From contig WJKD01000918.1 in assembly GCA_014729315.1 (NCBI GenBank), forward strand, positions 1-9,193: 9,193 bases of DNA. The letters are read 5' to 3'. Below are positions 1 to 5,652 of the stretch, piece by piece (the first letter of the stretch is position 1; the number at the start of each line of letters is the position of its first letter). Both the position numbers and the translations under genes were made by a program. The notes beneath the pieces are model-generated. The model ran no database searches. It saw nothing but the letters and a program-made list of their open reading frames with translations, and had not been told where the DNA came from. The DNA is from Promethearchaeota archaeon (GTDB lineage: Archaea > Asgardarchaeota > Lokiarchaeia > Sigynarchaeales > SOKP01).

Positions 1-143
1 ACGTGAGCTTATGGTTGTTTGGAATTCATCATGAAGATTACTGGTCACAATGCACTTGAACTGAACAGATAAAAATAGAAACAACTTAACCGCAGAAACA
101 TTCCCAACTCATTGGTTCTAATAAACATGAAATCAACTTTTAC

Positions 144-174
144 TTGCGTTTGATGAAAAAATATTGTATCTTTA
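144..174 (+). promoter_or_regulatory. possible promoter of the phosphatase gene (Bacteroidota-like)
   Basis: A TTG at 144-146 is followed after 20 bases by TATCTTTA at 167-174. This resembles the -33 TTG / -7 TAnnTTTG promoter of Bacteroidota. It lies about 58 bases before the start codon at 232, in an AT-rich leader with no other gene. The match is short and could be chance; no sigma-70 pair of better quality was seen here. Confidence 0.3.
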
Positions 175-231
175 AAAAGTTTTATAAATCATTAAAGGTT
201 AATGGCTCATTACAAATAAAGGAGTCTGATT

Positions 232-702
232 ATGATAAAGGTTAACGATCGGTTATTCGTCGGAAGTGAGAGTGATTGCAGGAATGGGAACGATGAATGG
301 GCTGTTGTCCATGCATGTAAGCATCCATGCCATCAGGGTGCGGTTGGATATCGGGGATCTCTTGAATCAACGCATCCGAATTATCTGGTGCTGGAAAATG
401 CGGATGATCTTTTTTTGAATATGGTCGATCCGCCGGCACCGCTTTTTAAAGCGGATTCATTTTCATCGTTTCTGGAATTTGCCGGAAGCCAGTGGGATAA
501 AGGAAAGAAAATTCTGGTGCATTGCAACCAGGGAGAATCCCGGGCGCCATCGCTTGCGATGATGTTGCTGGCGAAGCATGTACGCCAGATCTCGAAAGAA
601 TCTTATGCGGATGCACGAAATGATTTTTTGAAATTATATCCGTGGTATCGACCCGGCAAAGGGATACAAACTTTCCTGAGTCAAAACTGGCAGATGTTTT
701 AG
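232..702 (+). CDS. dual-specificity-type protein phosphatase
   Basis: The 156-residue product carries the cysteine-phosphatase P-loop HCNQGESR (His97, Cys98, Arg104, i.e. CX5R), followed by APS and a hydrophobic helix, as in dual-specificity and tyrosine phosphatases. Asp66 in MVDPPAP lies about 32 residues before the cysteine and is a good candidate for the general acid. The length fits a single small phosphatase domain with no extra module. The family removes phosphate from Ser/Thr/Tyr in proteins, and some members act on RNA or lipids; the substrate cannot be read here. A GGAG ribosome site sits about 9 bases before ATG 232, which makes this start convincing. There is no signal peptide, so the product is probably cytoplasmic. 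Codon use is richer in GC than the genes after 1900. No partner kinase is in view. Small phosphatases of this type also occur on phages, which would fit the terminase-like gene downstream. Confidence 0.8.
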   Translation: MIKVNDRLFVGSESDCRNGNDEWAVVHACKHPCHQGAVGYRGSLESTHPNYLVLENADDLFLNMVDPPAPLFKADSFSSFLEFAGSQWDKGKKILVHCNQGESRAPSLAMMLLAKHVRQISKESYADARNDFLKLYPWYRPGKGIQTFLSQNWQMF

Positions 703-713
703 TATGCGTGCAT

Positions 714-734
714 GCCGCTACTTTTTCCGGCGGC
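714..734 (+). other. short hairpin after the phosphatase gene
   Basis: GCCGC (714-718) can pair with GCGGC (730-734) across an 11-base loop just after the stop codon at 702. No run of T follows, so it is not a standard intrinsic terminator. It may protect the 3' end of the message or be incidental. Confidence 0.25.
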
Positions 735-771
735 GGAGAGAATAGGGACGAATTGATGATAGAGGTGCGTT

Positions 772-858
772 ATGAAGAATAGCCGAATGATGAGATTAGT
801 TATTTTTATCATTGTTCTGGTGATATTCATTTTGTATCGCACGGCGGATATTTTTTAG
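772..858 (+). CDS. 28-residue single-span membrane microprotein
   Basis: A short open frame encodes 28 residues: a basic start (MKNSRMMR), one hydrophobic segment at about residues 9-22 rich in Ile, Val, Leu and Phe, and a short polar tail (YRTADIF). This is the layout of a bacterial single-span microprotein. A ribosome-site-like AGAGG lies about 5-9 bases before ATG 772. The frame lies in its own gap between the phosphatase and the HTH gene on the same strand. Homology cannot be judged at this length. It is supported only by the start signal and the clear hydrophobic pattern, and could be a chance frame. Confidence 0.4.
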   Translation: MKNSRMMRLVIFIIVLVIFILYRTADIF

Positions 859-927
859 TTGGATATTTTGAATAAATGAATCACTTAAACAACTGCAACG
901 AGAAAAGGACATACGTATTGTGGTATG

Positions 928-960
928 AGATTCTTCGTCGCTGCGCTCCTCAGAATGACA
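928..960. repeat. dispersed intergenic repeat of the 'RSDEES' type
   Basis: The stretch reads GATTCTTCGTCGCTGCGCTC and continues CTCAGAATGACA, with terminal ATTCT (930-934) and AGAAT (952-956) as an inverted pair. Its reverse strand translates to the HSEERSDEESH peptide that recurs as a spurious annotation in many unrelated bacterial genomes, so the element is a known dispersed repeat rather than a gene. Only one copy is in this window. Confidence 0.6.
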
Positions 961-1022
961 ATTTTTTGAGATTTTATTTAAGCACATATATGAAAATGGA
1001 TTTTACTTGATGAGGTGACGTT

Positions 1023-1460
1023 ATGAAAGATTCGGAAACGAAACAGCGGTTTATTGAAATGCGTGTGGATGGCGCTTCGTTTGAAACCTGCGCCAGGGAA
1101 TTGGGAATTTCCAAAAGCAAGGCAATCCAGTGGAATAAGGATTTGCAGAGAGATATTAATAATTTAGAGTTTGATAAATGCCAGACAGTTATAGGTACCT
1201 GCAAATTAACAAAGCAGAAACGAGTGGAATTCCTGGCAAAGAATCTTGAAAAGATTAATAATGCTTTGGATAATAAATCTTATGAAGACATGTCGGTAAA
1301 AGAGCTGTTGATTTTACAGGAAAAATTCCAGACCGAGATGAACGAATTGACGAAATCGACAAAATATCGCACCGGTGAAATGATGGTCGTCGATCCGTTG
1401 GAAAACTTCAACGGAGGTTTAGGACCTTATGAAACCGAACGGACGCTTGATTTGGAATGA
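1023..1460 (+). CDS. helix-turn-helix protein, terminase-small-subunit-like
   Basis: The 145-residue product starts with a helix-turn-helix of about residues 7-42: RFIEMRVDG, then ETCARELGIS as first and turn helices and KSKAIQWNKDLQ as recognition helix. This layout is common to phage terminase small subunits and related transposase-type DNA-binding domains. Residues about 65-120 are charged and helical (KRVEFLAKNLEKINNALD, then KELLILQEKFQTEM), compatible with an oligomerising coiled segment. A GAGGTGAC ribosome site is about 7 bases before ATG 1023. No large terminase subunit, portal or capsid gene follows; instead a terminator comes at 1510. The gene could therefore be a prophage relic or a free-standing DNA-binding protein. 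The HTH is fairly clear; the terminase label is only a fold-level analogy. Confidence 0.5.
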   Translation: MKDSETKQRFIEMRVDGASFETCARELGISKSKAIQWNKDLQRDINNLEFDKCQTVIGTCKLTKQKRVEFLAKNLEKINNALDNKSYEDMSVKELLILQEKFQTEMNELTKSTKYRTGEMMVVDPLENFNGGLGPYETERTLDLE

Positions 1461-1509
1461 GGTTTTGTGAGGTTATCTTTGCAAAACTTTAATAGTTGGT
1501 TTATTGATT

Positions 1510-1540
1510 ACCCGGTGAGGAATTGCCGGGTTATTTATTT
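1510..1540 (+). terminator. intrinsic terminator after the HTH gene
   Basis: ACCCGG (1510-1515) pairs with CCGGGT (1526-1531) around a 10-base loop, followed at once by TTATTTATTT. GC-rich stem plus T-rich tail on the plus strand, 50 bases after the stop at 1460, fits a Rho-independent terminator for the left transcription unit. The tail is interrupted by A, so efficiency is uncertain. Confidence 0.6.
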
Positions 1541-1936
1541 GATGTCCCTCCGGAACAGGTTGAGCTATTTTTAATCCAAATTCATTCTTTTTTTAATATC
1601 ATCCAGAAATCAAGCGAATGAAGATAAAAGATATTTGCTAATTTTCATAATTCTCAAAGTATTAAATCCACTAAGTATAATATATTTCATAAAAATAATA
1701 TTTTAATGAAATAAATTTCTTGCATTAATTGAGGTTTTTTTGTAATTTTGATAAACTATAATATAGAGCGGAAGATCTTGTTAAGAAACTTATTTACAAT
1801 TGTGCGATTAAGTTTGTATATTTTTAACATATAACGAGAATTCAAATAACTATAGAAATTCCCGTATATGATTACGTTTTGAGTGATATACAGAAAATAT
1901 TGAATAAATTATTATACCAAAATTATTTACTGAAAA
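1541..1936. other. AT-rich intergenic leader of the HEPN gene
   Basis: No credible gene is visible. GC drops sharply relative to the region before 1540. A TATAAT hexamer at 1757-1762 could be a -10 element, but no convincing -35 lies at the right distance. An imperfect inverted repeat, CGAGAATT (1835-1842) against AATTCCCG (1857-1864), 7 of 8 paired with a 14-base loop, lies about 73 bases before the HEPN start and could be an operator or an RNA hairpin. The long leader suggests regulation or an insertion junction. Confidence 0.35.
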
Positions 1937-3094
1937 ATGATTAAAAGGAACAATAAAAGATTTCAAGAAATCGTTGATGATCCTCTTCTTATGTATCGCT
2001 TAACAAAAGATGACATCGTAAATACTTACTGGCAAAATATATCTGAATCTATTCAAAACGGTTTTTTTAGTTATATTATTAGGGGTGGTTTGCAATGGCA
2101 ACAAAAAGAAAAAATTAAACTAAGTTCCAAAGATGATAAAATTTGGCTTCAATCAAACTTTCAAGATTTCATTGGTAAACCAATTGATCATAATCCTGTA
2201 AAATTATATCTTCAATTATATATGAATTTATATGAAATTTGGGGTGGAATAAAATTTAAAACAAATTTTAAAGATGAGAATGAAGCTAAAATTGAAATAG
2301 AGAATTGTATAAGTGATGTTTCTCTTTTATCAGATATAATTTCCTTAATGACAGCGTCTTCAATTACATGGTATCCAGCAAGATACTCAATGATAAGAAA
2401 TATTGCAGATCCATCTATAAAAAAAGAACAACTGCCTGAACATGAAAAAATCTGCTATCCTCTACCAAAAAGTCAAGAAGAACATACATCAGCTATTTTA
2501 GAAAATGATCATATTAATAAGTATATTATCCCACTTTTTGATTTTATACGAAATATTAATAATTTAGAAATAAGTACTCTATTACGTCGAGCTATCTCAT
2601 GGCATTCTCAAGGTAATTATTTAGGATCGGGATTAAATCGATTTTTAAATTACTGGGAATCTATTGAATTAGTAAGTTATTTCTTTTACAATAAATTGCC
2701 TAACAGTAAAATTGGAAAATTAAATAGAAGCGAACGTAAGAAAAAAGTTAAAAATTTATTGTCCCAAAAAATTACAGATAAAAACTGCCTACAAATAGCA
2801 AATGAATGTTCCCAATTAATTCAGCCTTCTGTAAAAAAAATAATGTGCAATACTTTAGGTTTAATAACTAATCGAAACGATATTGAAAAGCTGCTTTTTT
2901 CAGAACATAAAAATACGGGAAAAAGCATATATGATATCAGAAATGATATTGCACACGGTAATTATTGCAATAATGATTTTGAATTTAGAAATATTGTTCA
3001 AAAGAGTTTATATGATATAAGCAAATTCTCAAGAATTATTTTGATCGATGTCATTAATAATATTGATCGAGTAGAAAAATTATTAGATTGTTAA
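1937..3094 (+). CDS. stand-alone HEPN-domain protein (probable RNase)
   Basis: The 385-residue product ends in a HEPN-type helical region with the motif RNDIAH (Arg335 to His340, R-X4-H) followed by GNY. In established HEPN families this motif forms the ribonuclease active site, usually after dimerisation. The first 300 residues are helical and were not assigned to a domain; they may sense a trigger or bind a partner. C-terminal HEPN domains of this arrangement occur in ApeA-like abortive-infection proteins, so an antiphage RNA-cleaving role is plausible but inferred. There is no strong ribosome site before ATG 1937; a second Met at residue 19 (LLMYRL) is an alternative start. The gene is far more AT-rich than those before it, pointing to transfer. 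No antitoxin such as an MNT nucleotidyltransferase is adjacent. Confidence 0.6.
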   Translation: MIKRNNKRFQEIVDDPLLMYRLTKDDIVNTYWQNISESIQNGFFSYIIRGGLQWQQKEKIKLSSKDDKIWLQSNFQDFIGKPIDHNPVKLYLQLYMNLYEIWGGIKFKTNFKDENEAKIEIENCISDVSLLSDIISLMTASSITWYPARYSMIRNIADPSIKKEQLPEHEKICYPLPKSQEEHTSAILENDHINKYIIPLFDFIRNINNLEISTLLRRAISWHSQGNYLGSGLNRFLNYWESIELVSYFFYNKLPNSKIGKLNRSERKKKVKNLLSQKITDKNCLQIANECSQLIQPSVKKIMCNTLGLITNRNDIEKLLFSEHKNTGKSIYDIRNDIAHGNYCNNDFEFRNIVQKSLYDISKFSRIILIDVINNIDRVEKLLDC

Positions 3095-3099
3095 TTGCC
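3090..3099. repeat. 10-bp direct repeat, left copy (possible cassette boundary)
   Basis: GTTAATTGCC here overlaps the HEPN stop codon and recurs exactly at 4064-4073, on the core side of the attC-like site. In integrons a cassette is bounded by GTT-containing core sites, so the pair could mark the ends of an inserted cassette of 974 bases. A target-site duplication of another element, or chance, are alternatives. Confidence 0.4.
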
Positions 3100-3114
3100 A
3101 TTATTGCAATCATG

Positions 3115-3347
3115 GGATAACAAAGTGCTGCACCCTGACAGTGCGCCGTGAAACGGCAAGGGGCTTGTTGGAAAAAATGTCCCTCTTAATTTAAATTAAT
3201 TCAAGGGACAACTCGCTGGCTTTGCTACCTTTCAAACCGCAATGTTCAAATTTTTATTTTGAGGCGAATTTTAAGATTTGCTGTTTTATGAAATTTAGTG
3301 TAAGCGGTTCGGCAACTGAAACTCACGTCAGGGCGGTACTATATAAA
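3115..3347 (+). other. degenerate attC-like region between the HEPN gene and the cassette gene
   Basis: This stretch holds several non-coding signals. It begins GGATAACAAAGTGCTGCACC, like the inverse-core side of an integron attC. CCCTGACAGTG near 3132-3142 pairs with CACGTCAGGG near 3324-3333 with one extra A on the left arm, the kind of extrahelical base seen in attC arms. A small hairpin GCCGT-gaa-ACGGC and the motif GTTGGAA (3168-3174, near GTTRRRY) lie inside. The span of about 230 bases is long for attC, the spacers are asymmetric and the right core is poor. It may be a decayed or interrupted recombination site. Confidence 0.3.
3178..3210. repeat. nested inverted repeat
   Basis: TGTCCCT (3178-3184) and AGGGACA (3204-3210) are perfect inverted arms enclosing the perfect 14-base palindrome TTAATTTAAATTAA (3186-3199). 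The inner and outer axes are offset by about 1.5 bases. No T tract follows, so it does not look like a terminator. It could be a junction of recombination sites or a protein-binding palindrome. Confidence 0.55.
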
Positions 3348-3430
3348 ATGGCTAATAATCATAGTAGTCGCTGGATTTCTTTACTATCGTTTTATACTTT
3401 AAAGGTGGCAACCTCAAGTTATGGAAAATT

Positions 3431-3658
3431 GTGAAAGCACATCCCGAAGAGGCCTATGTCTTCTTTGTGGGCAAAGATGCTTTTGTGGTTTTTAATAGCA
3501 AACCAATAGATGGTTATGAGGCTAATTTGCCAAATGGTGAATGGTATGGTCCATTTAAATTACATGTACTATCAATAAATAAATGCGTTACCATTTTCGG
3601 GCGTCTACCGGAATATCAGAATGCCCCCAAAAATCTTATGAGGTCTCTAAATGAATAG
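3431..3658 (+). CDS. cassette-borne hypothetical protein, probably frameshifted at its 5' end
   Basis: From GTG 3431 the frame encodes 75 residues (KAHPEEAYVFFVG, DAFVVF, GEWYGPFKL, ITIFG-like VTIFGRLPEY). No motif gives a function. The same frame stays open upstream to 3368 and reads FKGGNLKLWKIVKAHPEEAY, but without an ATG. The neighbouring frame starts with a normal ATG at 3348 (MANNHSSRWISLLSFYTLK) and runs off at 3434. Joining the two at the A-run near 3401 would give one continuous protein of about 100 residues. So either one A has been lost, or a -1 shift occurs there. The shortened GTG product is the only intact reading. The stop overlaps the next gene by 8 bases (ATGAATAG), which implies translational coupling. 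Confidence 0.5.
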   Translation: MKAHPEEAYVFFVGKDAFVVFNSKPIDGYEANLPNGEWYGPFKLHVLSINKCVTIFGRLPEYQNAPKNLMRSLNE

Positions 3659-4010
3659 CTCAATGCCATTATCACTAATTATATCTTGGCTATTATTTTT
3701 TGGATTCTTAAACACACATCAACGACATGCAAAGAATTTTCAGGGAGCATCGCGGGGATATCTTCTTGCCCTCCAAGTTTCCATATTTCTTGGCAGCTTG
3801 GTTGGCTTAGGGCTTTTAGTTTACTATTTTATTCAGGTATCTTGGTATTGGCCCTTGGTATTATTTGTTGTTGGAAGTTTGATAGGTGGATTTTTCTTTG
3901 GATTTTTGGATATAAAAATCGGAACGCTCGGAATGAGTTTCATTTCTTTTTTAGGTTGGCCTGCCTCGGCAATTTGGATTTTTTTCATAATTCGAGGTTT
4001 ACAACCCTAA
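3651..4010 (+). CDS. four-helix integral membrane protein of unknown function
   Basis: The 119-residue product is almost wholly hydrophobic with four likely membrane spans at about residues 5-21, 37-62, 66-86 and 92-115. A short basic loop (HQRHAKNF) lies after the first span, suggesting an inside loop there. There is a run of glycine and phenylalanine in span three (GGFFFGF) and a PAS turn in span four. No catalytic or transport motif is recognisable. ATG 3651 lies inside the last codons of the previous gene, so the two are probably translated together. The stop is 6 bases before the attC-like site, the usual position of the last gene in an integron cassette. A much longer frame starting at 3686 crosses this gene in another frame and is not real in that part. 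Confidence 0.65.
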   Translation: MNSSMPLSLIISWLLFFGFLNTHQRHAKNFQGASRGYLLALQVSIFLGSLVGLGLLVYYFIQVSWYWPLVLFVVGSLIGGFFFGFLDIKIGTLGMSFISFLGWPASAIWIFFIIRGLQP

Positions 4011-4016
4011 TCCACA

Positions 4017-4070
4017 ATTTAACGCAGACTGGCGAAAAGCGCTTCAGAACTTCCAGCTGTACGGTTAATT
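4017..4070 (+). other. attC-like integron recombination site
   Basis: The site starts with ATTTAAC (4017-4023), a perfect RYYYAAC inverse core, and ends with GTTAATT (4064-4070), a near match to the core GTTRRRY. The two cores are complementary at 6 of 7 positions. Inside, CAGACTGG (4025-4032) pairs with CCAGCTG (4053-4059) leaving one unpaired A, the extrahelical-base pattern that sets attC polarity. The central part contains the palindrome AAGCGCTT. Total length is 54 bases, at the short end for attC. It lies right after the stop codon at 4010. The spacers are unequal, so this remains a candidate. Confidence 0.5.
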
Positions 4071-4073
4071 GCC
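4064..4073. repeat. 10-bp direct repeat, right copy
   Basis: GTTAATTGCC, identical to 3090-3099, begins exactly at the core of the attC-like site. Removing one copy and the 974-base unit would bring the HEPN stop codon to about 40 bases from the start of the gene at 4109. Confidence 0.4.
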
Positions 4074-4108
4074 CTGTCATTGCCTGTAAAATAAGGATTA
4101 AAAATAGT

Positions 4109-4576
4109 ATGAGAAGGTTAAAACCAATTCTATTAACATTAGCGATAATTTGTATAATATCACTTTGGATATACCTATCAGCAGTTGCGGATTACAGATG
4201 GGCAGAATCAGTGATAGCTGAAGAAATTCAAAATGGTTGGACTCTTATAATAAAACAGGATAATTTAGTTAATATTACAGCACCATGGAGCCTAATAAAA
4301 ACACCAGTCACTGGTTTATGGTTTATTGATAATGAAGATATCAATAAGTTAAGTCAAGATATTTATCAAATACATACATTACGTGTATCATATGATTATT
4401 CTCAAACAGATAGAGGAGAATCATCTTCACTTATAAATGTTCGTAAAAGAGAATCAGCATTTATCAATCCGGATTCCTCTTTAAATATTGAAACACTAAT
4501 CTGGGAAAATTATGAAATTGGAACTCCAGGATGTCAAATAATAGATTATATAGTAAAAAATGATATAGACAATTAG
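4109..4576 (+). CDS. membrane-anchored hypothetical protein
   Basis: The 155-residue product has a basic start (MRRLKP), one membrane span at about residues 6-25 (ILLTLAIICIISLWIYL), then a soluble domain of about 125 residues that should lie outside the membrane. The domain ends in DYIVKNDIDN; no family motif was recognised. The true start is ATG 4109, supported by AAGGA at 4093-4097. The same frame is open upstream to 3686, but that part overlaps the real gene 3651-4010 in another frame. It is the first of three small membrane-protein genes in the same direction, 64 bases before the next. Codon use matches the AT-rich HEPN gene. It may have followed that gene directly before the cassette came in. 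No function is proposed. Confidence 0.6.
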   Translation: MRRLKPILLTLAIICIISLWIYLSAVADYRWAESVIAEEIQNGWTLIIKQDNLVNITAPWSLIKTPVTGLWFIDNEDINKLSQDIYQIHTLRVSYDYSQTDRGESSSLINVRKRESAFINPDSSLNIETLIWENYEIGTPGCQIIDYIVKNDIDN

Positions 4577-4640
4577 TATTATTTTGATCATAATCATTAT
4601 CGATTAAAAATCGTCAGTAAAAATAATAGGAGGATTGCAA

Positions 4641-4928
4641 ATGGGGATTGACGCAAACACTGCAACAGCAAAAGATTTTGACGTGGCAGCACAAAAACAT
4701 GCAAATGCTTTCTGGTTTTATTTTGTGCTTGCTGGAGTAATATTTTACTTCTTTAAATTTTGGGCAATTATTCCTGCTATCCTTGTTATTTATACTGCAA
4801 TACAAAGCATTGGAGCTACAAAAGCTGCTTCAAGTCTTCGTAATGGTACTTATAAAATACCAAATCCTAATAATGGTGCTCCAGATGGAGATGCAAGAAA
4901 TAATAAACAAAATAGAAAATTTGTATAA
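4641..4928 (+). CDS. small two-span membrane protein
   Basis: The 95-residue product has two membrane spans at about residues 23-38 and 40-57, rich in Phe and Ile, between a polar start (GIDANTATAKDFD) and a glycine- and asparagine-rich tail (NGTYKIPNPNNGAPDGD). The start is fixed at ATG 4641 by a strong AGGAGG at 4629-4634; a TTG at 4635 in the same frame overlaps that ribosome site and is not used. A hairpin-like CGATT-aaa-AATCG lies just before the ribosome site. The next gene begins 9 bases after the stop, so the two are surely co-transcribed. The sequence gives no enzymatic motif; the role is unknown. Confidence 0.65.
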   Translation: MGIDANTATAKDFDVAAQKHANAFWFYFVLAGVIFYFFKFWAIIPAILVIYTAIQSIGATKAASSLRNGTYKIPNPNNGAPDGDARNNKQNRKFV

Positions 4929-4937
4929 AAGGACGCA

Positions 4938-5423
4938 ATGGAAAATTTACTAATCGGAGTTGTTTTGGGTGCTTTGGGTGTGTGGTTTGCTGCCATCAAT
5001 AACCTGAGATTTGATATTTATAAAGAAAAATTAAAAGCATATTCAGAAATTCAACACAAGGCATCACAAATATTTAATATAATTTCTCGTGTTGATATAC
5101 CTGATCGGAAAATTAAATTTAATGAACTGCATTTTGAAATGTCTGAGATTGTTCATTCGTACGAACATATAATCTCTCACGATGTATTCGATCAAGTAAC
5201 AAGATTTTGTTGTAATCATAACTTTGAATCGATATCAAAAAGCGATAAAGAATTTTTACTTGATCTTACTTTATTATCTCATGCTATTAGAAATGACCTT
5301 AAAATAGAAAAAATAGATAAATTGAATGATTTGCTCCTTCGCAGCAATTATAAATTGAATGAATTATCAAAAGCATTGAAAAAGCTTATTGATCAGAAAT
5401 CAAATAATTTGAAAAATGATTAA
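4938..5423 (+). CDS. membrane-anchored helical protein of unknown function
   Basis: The 161-residue product begins with a single membrane span (residues 3-20, LLIGVVLGALGVWFAAI) followed by a basic segment (FDIYKEKLKAY) and a largely helical soluble region with heptad-like Leu and Ile spacing (for example DKLNDLLL, LNELSKALKKLID). The basic stretch after the span suggests the soluble part faces the cytoplasm. AAAGGA before ATG 4938 gives a good ribosome site. The gap to the previous gene is only 9 bases. Known families with one N-terminal span and a helical tail are too diverse for assignment. A group II intron fragment starts about 50 bases after the stop, on the other strand. Confidence 0.65.
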   Translation: MENLLIGVVLGALGVWFAAINNLRFDIYKEKLKAYSEIQHKASQIFNIISRVDIPDRKIKFNELHFEMSEIVHSYEHIISHDVFDQVTRFCCNHNFESISKSDKEFLLDLTLLSHAIRNDLKIEKIDKLNDLLLRSNYKLNELSKALKKLIDQKSNNLKND

Positions 5424-5473
5424 ACATGATACAAAAGATATTTATATTTCTATTAAATAGGAGTTGCAACACC

Positions 5474-5560
5474 CAATCGGATAAGCGGGGATTTTTCTCC
5501 CCCGCTCACCACAACACCCTGCGTGCGGCTCCGCACAGGGCGGTTCACCAAGTTGATCCG
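5474..5560 (-). mobile_element. group II intron 3' remnant (domains V and VI)
   Basis: On the reverse strand, GTGAACCGCCCTGTGCGG is followed by AGCCGCACGCAGGGTGTTGTG. This folds as domain V: lower stem CCCTG/CAGGG, 2-base bulge CG, upper stem TGCG/CGCA and a short loop. The CGC in AACCGCC matches the triad of class C introns. One lower-stem pair is mismatched. Domain VI follows as GCGGGG...CCCCGC, and the end TTATCCGATT matches the usual intron 3' end. The reverse transcriptase and domains I-IV are absent; sequence beyond 5560 does not encode a recognisable maturase. It is therefore a truncated remnant. Class C introns favour terminators and attC sites, which agrees with the cassette signals nearby. 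Confidence 0.65.
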
Positions 5561-5652
5561 CCTTAAAGATTGGCGAATGAAAAGCAATCCCGAGATCACT
5601 AAAAGGAACAGGATTTTCAACAAGATAAATTATACAAATAGTTCAATAAGGT

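Noticed and set aside
1..59. Possible end of a gene entering from the left (…YWSQCT, stop at 57-59)
   Set aside because: Two frames are short and equally plausible here; too little sequence to choose or name a product.
796..987. Reverse-strand frame with HSEERSDEESH peptide
   Set aside because: The peptide is the translation of a dispersed intergenic repeat, and the frame has no ribosome site.
3686..4108. Long upstream extension of the gene starting at 4109
   Set aside because: It overlaps the four-span membrane gene in a shifted frame and the attC-like site; ATG 4109 has its own ribosome site.
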